Shown here: in pieces, positions 1-5,151 of the stretch
How positions within the stretch are numbered: the first letter of the stretch is position 1
Layout: each line of letters starts with the position of its first letter
DNA from: DATAEE01 sp036257535
Lineage (GTDB): Bacteria; Acidobacteriota; Vicinamibacteria; Vicinamibacterales; 2-12-FULL-66-21
Length of the DNA stretch: 5,151 nucleotides
Assembly (NCBI GenBank): GCA_036257535.1
Contig: DATAFJ010000051.1
Span: 1-5,151, forward strand
Direction: 5' to 3'
Made by a program: the position numbers and the translations under genes
The notes under the pieces: model-generated
What the model saw: the letters and a program-made list of their open reading frames with translations, nothing else
Told to the model about the DNA's origin: nothing
The model's database searches: none

Positions 1-72
1 CTCTCCGGACATGCGGGGCAGATCGCGCGCTATCTGGCGCTAGCGGCGCCAGGGAGGCTCGACCCTCGATGA
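1..72 (+). CDS. possible C-terminal end of an upstream gene (partial)
   Basis: The first reading frame is open from the window edge for 23 codons and ends in TGA at 70-72. Its translation begins LSGHAGQIARYLALAAPGRL and ends DPR. About two thirds of its third codon positions are G or C, which is compatible with coding, but the stretch is too short to prove it. No family is recognised. The second frame stops at 41-43; the third stays open past the aldehyde dehydrogenase start and looks like noise. If real, this gene lies 70 nt upstream of that dehydrogenase on the same strand and could belong to the same transcription unit. A hairpin (34-52) falls inside it. Confidence 0.35.
   Translation, partial: LSGHAGQIARYLALAAPGRLDPR
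34..52. other. perfect 7-bp stem, 5-nt loop hairpin
   Basis: Positions 34-40 (CTGGCGC) pair exactly with 46-52 (GCGCCAG) around the loop TAGCG. No T-run follows on either side, so it is not a standard intrinsic terminator. It lies inside the possible upstream reading frame, about 90 nt before the aldehyde dehydrogenase start. It could be part of a transcript end, an operator, or chance in GC-rich DNA. Confidence 0.3.
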
Positions 73-127
73 ACCTCAATTCAACCGATAGGGAAAGCTG
101 CGGGCGGGGCGAGCGGCTAGCATCTGC

Positions 128-134
128 GGAGGAG
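128..134 (+). promoter_or_regulatory. Shine-Dalgarno site of the aldehyde dehydrogenase gene
   Basis: GGAGGAG lies 8 nt before the ATG at 143, a near-ideal match and spacing. It supports that ATG as the true start; the protein from there begins at the usual point for the family. No convincing sigma-70 promoter was found in 73-127. Confidence 0.8.
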
Positions 135-142
135 CTTTCACA

Positions 143-1594
143 ATGGAAACGATCGAATTGCTGATCGGCGACCGCAACGTCGCCGCCTCCGGCGGCGCCA
201 CGTTCGACCGGCTGAATCCGCTCTCCGGTGAGGTCGCGACGCGCGCGGCCGCGGCCTCCGTCGCGGACGCACGCGCTGCCGCCGACGCGGCCGCCGCTGC
301 GTTTGCGACGTGGTCGGCGAGTGGTCCCGGCGAACGTCGCACACGCCTCAACAAGGCGGCTGACCTGCTCGAGTCGCACGCGGCGCAGTTCGCCGCCATC
401 ATGACGGCCGAAACGGGCTGTACCGCAGGCTGGGGCCATTTCAATGTGCACCTGGCTGCCGGGATGCTGCGTGAGGCCGCTGCGATGACGACGCAGATCA
501 CGGGCGAAGTCGTCCCCTCGGACGTCCCCGGCAGCGTCGCGATGGCGATCCGGCAGCCAGCAGGCGTCGTCCTCGGCATCGCTCCGTGGAACGCGCCGGT
601 GATCCTCGGAGTGCGCGCGCTCGCGATGCCGCTCGCCTGCGGCAACACCGTTGTGCTCAAGGCCTCCGAGGTCTGTCCGGCGACGCATCGCCTGATCGGT
701 ACGGTCCTGCGTGAGGCGGGCCTCGGCGGCGGCATCGTCAATGTGGTCACGAGTGGGGCGGACGGCAATGCAGCGGTCGTCGAGGCCTTGATCTCCCATC
801 CGGCGGTTCGACGCATCAACTTCACCGGGTCCACGCGCGTCGGCCGCCTGCTCGCTCAGCAGGCCGCGAAGCACCTGAAGCCGATCCTTCTCGAGCTGGG
901 CGGCAAGGCTCCGCTCATCGTGCTCGATGACGCTGACCTCGACGCCGCAATCAGCGCCACGGTGTTTGGCGCCTATGCGAATCAGGGCCAGATCTGTATG
1001 TCGACCGAGCGGGTGATCGTCCACGAGCGGATCGCGAACGAGTTCGCGTCACGGCTCGCGAAGCGTGTCGCCGCGCTGCCGGTCGGCGATCCGCGTCAGG
1101 GCGAGTTCGTGCTCGCCTCGGTCGTCGGCGAACCGACCGTCGAGCGGACGAAGAGACTCGTCGCGGACGCCGTCGCCAAGGGCGCAACCGTGCTCGCGGG
1201 CGGCGAAGCACAAGGGACGATCATGCCGGGCATCCTCGTCGACCGGGTGACGCCGGCGATGGATCTATTCCACGAGGAATCGTTTGCCCCGCAGGCATCG
1301 ATCACGCGTTTCGCGCACGACGATGAGGCTGTGCAGCTCGCCAACGACACCGAGTACGGGTTGTCGGCGGCGGTTTTCACCCGCGACATCGCACGCGGTC
1401 TTGCGATCGCCCGGCGGATCGACACTGGCATCTGCCACATCAACGGCCCGACGGTGCACGATGAAGCGCAGATGCCGTTCGGCGGCACGAAGGCGTCCGG
1501 TTACGGGCGCTTCGGCGGCAAGGCGGCAATCGACGAATTCACCGAGCTGCGCTGGATTACGATTCAGACGACACCTCGTCAGTACCCGTTCTGA
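143..1594 (+). CDS. NAD(P)-dependent aldehyde dehydrogenase, salicylaldehyde/vanillin dehydrogenase-like
   Basis: This is a complete 483-residue aldehyde dehydrogenase, normal length for the superfamily; it oxidises an aldehyde to its carboxylic acid in the cytoplasm. Visible motifs in order: APWNAPV (147-153) with the oxyanion Asn150; the cofactor-site Lys173; FTGSTRVG (227-234) of the Rossmann fold; ELGGKAP with the general base Glu251; QGQICMS with the catalytic Cys285; EESF with conserved Glu379 and Phe381; and PFGGTKASG (445-453) near the C-terminus. All catalytic residues are present. The run GVVLGIAPWNAPV and the C-terminal HDEAQMPFGGTKASGYGRFG resemble salicylaldehyde and vanillin dehydrogenases (NahF/DoxF/Vdh type) as I remember them, so an aromatic aldehyde is the best substrate guess. 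The motif after EESF reads APQ where GPV is usual. It is first of three co-directional genes, with a strong ribosome binding site. Family is certain; substrate is inference, and other aliphatic or aromatic aldehydes remain possible. Confidence 0.93.
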   Translation: METIELLIGDRNVAASGGATFDRLNPLSGEVATRAAAASVADARAAADAAAAAFATWSASGPGERRTRLNKAADLLESHAAQFAAIMTAETGCTAGWGHFNVHLAAGMLREAAAMTTQITGEVVPSDVPGSVAMAIRQPAGVVLGIAPWNAPVILGVRALAMPLACGNTVVLKASEVCPATHRLIGTVLREAGLGGGIVNVVTSGADGNAAVVEALISHPAVRRINFTGSTRVGRLLAQQAAKHLKPILLELGGKAPLIVLDDADLDAAISATVFGAYANQGQICMSTERVIVHERIANEFASRLAKRVAALPVGDPRQGEFVLASVVGEPTVERTKRLVADAVAKGATVLAGGEAQGTIMPGILVDRVTPAMDLFHEESFAPQASITRFAHDDEAVQLANDTEYGLSAAVFTRDIARGLAIARRIDTGICHINGPTVHDEAQMPFGGTKASGYGRFGGKAAIDEFTELRWITIQTTPRQYPF

Positions 1595-1641
1595 AGAGCG
1601 CGGCCGGTTCTGACGAACCCGTCGTCCGGAGGCTGGCTGCG

Positions 1642-2655
1642 ATGAAGGCGTACGAAATACCGAAGGGGAGTCGCAGCCTCGACGCGCTGCGGCGCATTGA
1701 GCGGCCCGATCCTGAGCCCGGACCGGGCCAGCTTCTGGTCCGCCTGCGCGCCACATCGCTCAACTTCCGGGACCAGGCCGTGATCACCGGAAACTACTTC
1801 GGCGGCGCCGTGCAGCGCGACACCATTCCGCTGTCGGACGGCGCTGGCGAGGTCGTCGCGGTGGGATCCGGCGTCACGCGCATCAAAAAGGGCGAGCGCG
1901 TCGCCGGCACTTTCTTTCTCGGCTGGACCGATGGGCCGCCCGGGGGCCCGTATCAAACGCGCGGCGCGCCCGCCGACGGGATGCTCGCCGAGTACACACT
2001 GCTCGACGAACAGGACGCGGTGCGCATCCCGCCGAGCCTCTCCTTCGAAGAGGCGGCGACCCTCCCCTGCGCGGCCGTGACCACGTGGCGCGCGCTGGTT
2101 GAGACCTGCGGTGTGCGGCCGGGCGACACGGTGCTCGCGCTTGGCACCGGCGGCGTCGCCACGTTCGCCTTGCTGTTCTCACGCGCGGCGGGCGCTCGCG
2201 TCATCCTCACCTCATCGAGCGACGACAAGCTCGAACGCGCGCGCGCTCTCGGCGCCTGGGGTGGGATCAATTACCGCCAACATCCCGACTGGGCGCAGAA
2301 GGTGCTCGAACTCACCGACGGCGCCGGCGCGACGCACGTGGTCGAAACCGGCGGCCCGGGCACGCTCGCCCAGTCGATGCAGGCAGTCGCCTCTGGCGGC
2401 CACATCGCGCTGATCGGCGTGCTCGCCGGTTTGCAGGGCGACACGAACCCGCATCCGATCATGCGCAAAGGCGCGAGCCTGCACGGCATCTTCGTCGGCA
2501 ACCGGGCGATGTTCGAGCGGATGAACACGGCGATCGAGGTGAACGGCCTGCGACCCGTCATCGATCGCGTCTTCGGGTTCGATGAAGCCGCGGAGGCCTA
2601 CCGCTACCAGCAGAGTTCTTCCCTGTTCGGCAAGGTCGTCATTCGTATTGAGTAA
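1642..2655 (+). CDS. zinc-independent MDR-family alcohol dehydrogenase / quinone oxidoreductase-like protein
   Basis: This 337-residue protein has the medium-chain dehydrogenase/reductase layout: a GroES-like N-terminal domain (about 1-125), then a Rossmann NAD(P)-binding domain with LGTGGVATFAL (167-177). The segment SLNFRD (39-44) replaces the Cys that would bind catalytic zinc. SDGAGEVVAVGSGV (65-78) stands where zinc enzymes carry a GHE motif. No Cys cluster for structural zinc is present around 88-118. It is therefore probably a zinc-free reductase or dehydrogenase acting on carbonyls, enones or alcohols with a nicotinamide cofactor; relatives are often annotated simply as NAD(P)-dependent alcohol dehydrogenase. 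The ATG follows CGGAGG (1627-1632) by 9 nt. It sits 47 nt after the aldehyde dehydrogenase and 52 nt before the glutathione transferase, suggesting co-transcription and action on the same substrate or its product. Fold assignment is firm; the reaction is not determined. Confidence 0.9.
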   Translation: MKAYEIPKGSRSLDALRRIERPDPEPGPGQLLVRLRATSLNFRDQAVITGNYFGGAVQRDTIPLSDGAGEVVAVGSGVTRIKKGERVAGTFFLGWTDGPPGGPYQTRGAPADGMLAEYTLLDEQDAVRIPPSLSFEEAATLPCAAVTTWRALVETCGVRPGDTVLALGTGGVATFALLFSRAAGARVILTSSSDDKLERARALGAWGGINYRQHPDWAQKVLELTDGAGATHVVETGGPGTLAQSMQAVASGGHIALIGVLAGLQGDTNPHPIMRKGASLHGIFVGNRAMFERMNTAIEVNGLRPVIDRVFGFDEAAEAYRYQQSSSLFGKVVIRIE

Positions 2656-2693
2656 GCGCGACGCCCCTGCAAATGTAACTGCTTCAGGCTGTA

Positions 2694-2698
2694 CGGAG
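2694..2698 (+). promoter_or_regulatory. Shine-Dalgarno site fixing the glutathione transferase start
   Basis: CGGAG ends 9 nt before the ATG at 2708. The reading frame is open further upstream to an ATG at 2582, but that start would overlap 74 nt of the preceding gene and add 42 residues with no GST-like content. GST proteins begin directly with the first beta strand, as MLELYHAEPGANS does here, so 2708 is chosen. Confidence 0.75.
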
Positions 2699-2707
2699 TC
2701 CAACGCG

Positions 2708-3457
2708 ATGCTCGAGCTCTATCACGCCGAACCCGGCGCCAATTCGATGAAGTGCCTGCATTGCCTCAAGGAAAAGGGGCTCGACTTCGTGAGTCACTAC
2801 GTCGATCTGCTCCGATTCGAGCAGCACACGCCGGAGTTCATCCGGATCAACCCGAACGGGCAAGTGCCCGTACTGGTGCACGACGGCGCGATCATCACCG
2901 AATCGACCGTGATCAACGAGTACCTCGACGAGGTGTTTCCCACCGTGCCGCTGCGCCCGACTGATCCCGTGGAGCGAGCTCGCATGCGAATCTTCAGCAA
3001 GTTCGTCGACGAGTATTTCTGCCCGGCGCTCAGCATGTGGGGTTGGCACATCCTCGTGCGCCGGGTCGCGCAGCGGCTCGCCAAGGACGAACTCGAGCAG
3101 ATCCTGGGCCGGATTCCCCTCAAGGAGCAACGCGACAAGTGGGCGACCGTGGCGGGCGAATCGTTCACGGCGGGGCAGCTCGAGGACTCGAAACGCAAGG
3201 TCGCCGTATCGATCGACAAGCTGGAGAAAATCCTCGAGCGCTCGCCGTGGATCGCAGGCGTGAGCTACTCGCTGGCCGACATCAACGCGTACCCGATGGT
3301 CTCGGGCGTGCGGCGCATCTTCCCCGAGATCCTGAACGAGAAGCTCGCGCCGCGCAGTTGGACGTGGCTCGCGCGGATCGAGGCGCGGCCCGCGACACAG
3401 GCGGCGCTCGCGATGCCGAACAAGGTGCCCGAGCTGCTGCGTACCTTCAGCGACTGA
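2708..3457 (+). CDS. glutathione S-transferase, LigF/beta-etherase-like
   Basis: This 249-residue cytosolic protein has a thioredoxin-fold N-terminal domain (about 1-80) and an all-helical C-terminal domain (about 88-245). GANSMK (10-15) holds the Asn12/Ser13 pair at the glutathione-activating position. NPNGQVP (48-54) contains the cis-proline Pro54. TESTVI (64-69) supplies Glu65/Ser66 for binding the glutathione gamma-glutamyl group, and SLAD (188-191) is the helix N-cap box. From memory, Sphingobium LigF shares GANS, FEQH, INP-GQVP, TESTVI-EYL, VDEYFC, a nearby GW and YSLADI at matching places, and is about the same length. LigF cleaves the beta-aryl ether of lignin-type ketones using glutathione. 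The resemblance places this protein near the etherase group but does not prove etherase activity; a detoxifying or isomerising GST is the alternative. It is last of three co-directional genes and is followed by a hairpin and an inverted-repeat element. Confidence 0.9.
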   Translation: MLELYHAEPGANSMKCLHCLKEKGLDFVSHYVDLLRFEQHTPEFIRINPNGQVPVLVHDGAIITESTVINEYLDEVFPTVPLRPTDPVERARMRIFSKFVDEYFCPALSMWGWHILVRRVAQRLAKDELEQILGRIPLKEQRDKWATVAGESFTAGQLEDSKRKVAVSIDKLEKILERSPWIAGVSYSLADINAYPMVSGVRRIFPEILNEKLAPRSWTWLARIEARPATQAALAMPNKVPELLRTFSD

Positions 3458-3487
3458 GAATTTCACAGCGACTCCGTCGCTCCTCAG
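3454..3487 (+). terminator. nested hairpin at the end of the glutathione transferase gene (possible terminator)
   Basis: An inner stem AGCGAC (3467-3472) pairs with GTCGCT (3476-3481) around the loop TCC. An outer CTGAG (3454-3458) pairs with CTCAG (3483-3487). The outer stem overlaps the stop codon. No T-tract follows, so a classical intrinsic terminator is not shown; the structure could stabilise the transcript 3' end or assist termination together with the repeat that starts at the same point. Confidence 0.35.
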
Positions 3488-3623
3488 GCTGGCGACTGCG
3501 GGCTGGAGGCTGGAGGTAGAAAAGAGAGAAAGGACAAGAGCGAGCGGCAATCGCGCACCTAAAAGCAGGCACGCGGCGAAGGATTCCCTTCTACCTCCAG
3601 CCCCCAGTCTCCAGCCTCCAGCC
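3487..3623. repeat. inverted pair of heptamer arrays around a 67-nt spacer
   Basis: The left arm (3487-3521) is five in-phase heptamers: GGCTGGC, GACTGCG, GGCTGGA, GGCTGGA, GGTAGAA. The right arm (3589-3623), read on the minus strand from its outer end, is also five: GGCTGGA, GGCTGGA, GACTGGG, GGCTGGA, GGTAGAA. The arms match at 29 of 35 positions, and the inner 14 bp (3508-3521 against 3589-3602) match perfectly. The spacer (3522-3588) begins purine-rich and shows no gene. The element fills most of the gap between two convergent genes and ends 8 nt short of the acetoacetyl-CoA synthetase stop codon. It could be a dispersed intergenic (REP- or MITE-like) element, a two-way transcription stop, or a slippage-prone microsatellite pair. 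No transposase or obvious target-site duplication is visible. Confidence 0.75.
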
Positions 3624-3630
3624 GCAGCTG

Positions 3631-5151
3631 CTACAGCGCGTAGTCGCGCTGCGTCCGTGCGTACTCGATGAAAAAGTCGAGCGCCGCGGGATTGGCCATC
3701 GCATCGCGGTTCGCAGCCTTCTCGGGCGCCGCGCCGGAAAGGATGCGACGCACCGGCACCTCGAGCTTCTTGCCGGTGAGCGTGTATGGGATCGCCGGCG
3801 CCTGCACGATGCGGTCGGGCACGTGGCGCGGCGAATACGCGGTGCGCAACCGGTCCTTGATCGCCCGTTCCACCTCGTCATCAAGCTGCAGTCCATCGCG
3901 CAACTTGACGAAGAGCGGCATGAAGAACCGCCCGCCGGGCAGGTCGAGGTTCACGACGAGCGCATCCTCGACCTCGGGCAATCCGGCGAGACCGCGGTAG
4001 ATTTCCGCGGTGCCGATCCGCACGCCGAACCGGTTCAGCGTCGCATCCGACCGTCCGAGAACGAAGCAGCCGCCGCGCGCATTGATGCGAAAGAAATCTC
4101 CTTGCCGCCAGACCCCCGGATACTGCTCGAAATACGACTCGCGGTAGCGCCGGCCCTCAGGGTCGCTCCAAAAGCCGAGAGGCATCGACGGCATCGGCTC
4201 GGTGATCACCATCTCACCGACTTCGTCGATGACGCTTTTGCCCTGTGCATCGAAAGCCTTGAGCGCGACGCCGAGCTGCGGCGCCTGGATCTCGCCGGCG
4301 TAGACAGGCTGAAGCACGACGCCGCCGCAGAATCCGCTGCATACATCGGTGCCGCCGCTGCCGGACTGCACCCAGAGGTCGCGTTTGACGTTCTCGTGAA
4401 ACCACAGCATGCATTCCGGCGTGACGGGCGAACCGGCCAGCGTGACTGTCTCAAGCCGCGAGAGCTGGAAGTGTTCGCGGGGCACGAGGCCCTGCCGCGC
4501 GAGCAGCTGCTGGTAAGTCGGGCTAGCGCCAAAGAAGCTGACGCCAACCTGCTCGACCATCCGCCACAGCACGTCCGGACCCGGCCACGCCGGGTTGCCG
4601 TCGTACAGCACGGGGATCGCATCGGACAGCGGCGCGCTCACGAGGAAGTTCCACATCATCCAGCCGGTCGTCGTGAAGAAGAACATTCGCTGGCCGGGCT
4701 GCACGTCCATGTGGAACTGCGTGTTCTTCATCTGCTCGATCGTGATGCCTGCGTGACCGTGCACGATCGGCTTCGGCAGCCCCGTTGTACCCGAAGAAAA
4801 CAGGATCCAGAGCGGATGGTCCGCGGGAACCTGCTCGAACGCGAACGAATCTTCGGGCACGTCGTCGCCGTCGAGCAGCTCGCGCCAGAGCAGCGATCCG
4901 GCGCGCAGCTGAACATGGTCGCCCGGTTCGAGATACGGCACGAGCACGACGTGCTCGAGCGTCGGCAACTCGCCGGCGATCGCGCGCATTTCTGCACTAC
5001 GGTCGAACGACCGGCCGCCGTACTGGTACCCGTCGACGCAGAACAGCAGTTTCGGCGCAAGTTGCGAAAACCGGTCGAGGACGCCTCGCGCGCCGAAGTC
5101 CGGCGCGCAAGCCGACCAGACGGCGCCGATGCCGGTCGTCGCGAGCATTGC
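3631..5151 (-). CDS. acetoacetyl-CoA synthetase (acetoacetate-CoA ligase), N-terminus outside the window
   Basis: This ATP-dependent adenylate-forming enzyme activates acetoacetate to acetoacetyl-CoA through an acyl-AMP intermediate. The gene reads on the minus strand, ends in TAG at 3631-3633 and runs off the window; 5149-5151 encodes Ala in frame, giving AMLATTGIGAVWSACAPDFG, so the Met at 5148 is internal. About 506 residues are present, against roughly 650 in the family, so some 150 N-terminal residues lie beyond. Counting from that Met: phosphate-binding loop SSGTTGLPKPIVHGH (118-132), GSGGTDVCSGF (263-273) typical of acetoacetyl-CoA synthetases, WRQGDF (347-352) with the ribose-binding Asp351, hinge region LGRSDATLNRFGVRIG (364-379), and PYTLTGKK (454-461), whose Lys460 is the catalytic lysine and a typical acetylation target. 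All core residues are present with no frameshift. It converges on the glutathione transferase gene and has its own promoter outside the window. A related acid substrate is possible. Confidence 0.93.
   Translation of the reverse strand, partial: AMLATTGIGAVWSACAPDFGARGVLDRFSQLAPKLLFCVDGYQYGGRSFDRSAEMRAIAGELPTLEHVVLVPYLEPGDHVQLRAGSLLWRELLDGDDVPEDSFAFEQVPADHPLWILFSSGTTGLPKPIVHGHAGITIEQMKNTQFHMDVQPGQRMFFFTTTGWMMWNFLVSAPLSDAIPVLYDGNPAWPGPDVLWRMVEQVGVSFFGASPTYQQLLARQGLVPREHFQLSRLETVTLAGSPVTPECMLWFHENVKRDLWVQSGSGGTDVCSGFCGGVVLQPVYAGEIQAPQLGVALKAFDAQGKSVIDEVGEMVITEPMPSMPLGFWSDPEGRRYRESYFEQYPGVWRQGDFFRINARGGCFVLGRSDATLNRFGVRIGTAEIYRGLAGLPEVEDALVVNLDLPGGRFFMPLFVKLRDGLQLDDEVERAIKDRLRTAYSPRHVPDRIVQAPAIPYTLTGKKLEVPVRRILSGAAPEKAANRDAMANPAALDFFIEYARTQRDYAL

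Noticed and set aside
118..123. TAGCAT as a -10 promoter element before the aldehyde dehydrogenase
   Set aside because: It matches the -10 consensus at only 4 of 6 positions, has no acceptable -35 box at the right distance, and would lie only about 20 nt from the start codon, leaving an unusually short leader.
76..834. Long minus-strand open frame opposite the aldehyde dehydrogenase
   Set aside because: Its translation is Arg/Ala/Ser/Pro-rich with no recognisable domain, and it lies antisense to a gene with a full set of catalytic motifs. It is a typical GC-rich shadow frame.
1606..1619. Small hairpin GGTTC-TGAC-GAACC in the gap between the first two genes
   Set aside because: A 5-bp stem with no T-run is expected by chance in this composition. 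The genes are closely spaced and probably co-transcribed, so a terminator is unlikely.
1265..1956. Overlapping minus-strand open frames across the junction of the first two genes
   Set aside because: They have low-complexity composition and overlap two well-supported genes over most of their length.
2582..2707. Upstream start for the glutathione transferase, overlapping the MDR gene
   Set aside because: The extra 42 residues have no GST character and overlap the end of the preceding gene. The ATG at 2708 has a well-placed Shine-Dalgarno site and gives the family-typical N-terminus.
2684..3550. 288-codon minus-strand open frame opposite the glutathione transferase
   Set aside because: Its translation is rich in Arg, His and Leu without domain signatures, and it is antisense to a clear GST and runs into the repeat region.
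3487..3623. CRISPR array or insertion-sequence ends
   Set aside because: The units are 7 nt with no spacers between them, and only one 67-nt interval exists between inverted arms, so it is not CRISPR. There is no transposase frame and no visible target duplication to support an insertion sequence.
3631..5148. The ATG at 5148 (minus strand) as the true start of the acetoacetyl-CoA synthetase
   Set aside because: The frame stays open to the window edge with the family-typical Ala before this Met, and the core motifs that follow require roughly 150 more N-terminal residues.

Overview
The window is high-GC DNA (roughly two thirds G+C by eye) with tightly packed genes, short intergenic gaps, clear Shine-Dalgarno sites and strongly GC-biased third codon positions. 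This suits a heterotrophic soil or water proteobacterium. Glutathione-dependent chemistry and an acetoacetyl-CoA synthetase agree with that. A Steroidobacter/Xanthomonadales-like gammaproteobacterium is a weak guess, resting mainly on the style of the intergenic heptamer repeat; the sequence does not fix the taxon.

Layout. Positions 1-72 may hold the last codons of an upstream plus-strand gene. Three plus-strand genes then run head to tail with gaps of 47 and 52 nt: an aldehyde dehydrogenase of the salicylaldehyde/vanillin dehydrogenase type (143-1594), a zinc-independent medium-chain (MDR) alcohol dehydrogenase/quinone oxidoreductase-like enzyme (1642-2655), and a glutathione S-transferase resembling the bacterial beta-etherase LigF (2708-3457). 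A 173-nt intergenic stretch follows. It contains a small nested hairpin and a pair of inverted arms, each made of five in-phase heptamers (consensus GGCTGGA, inner unit GGTAGAA), around a 67-nt spacer. The minus strand from 3631 to the window edge carries most of an acetoacetyl-CoA synthetase gene, convergent with the others and lacking its N-terminal portion here.

How the genes may work together. The three plus-strand genes look like one transcription unit for oxidation and glutathione-dependent processing of an aldehyde- or alcohol-bearing substrate, plausibly aromatic. A beta-etherase-like GST, an oxidoreductase and an aromatic-aldehyde-type dehydrogenase would fit breakdown of a lignin-derived aryl ether or a related compound. 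That is inference from family resemblance and neighbourhood. The convergent acetoacetyl-CoA synthetase would feed a ketone-body-type acid into central metabolism, but it is not in the same operon. The individual families are familiar; the two items most worth following up are the LigF-like operon and the heptamer inverted-repeat element.
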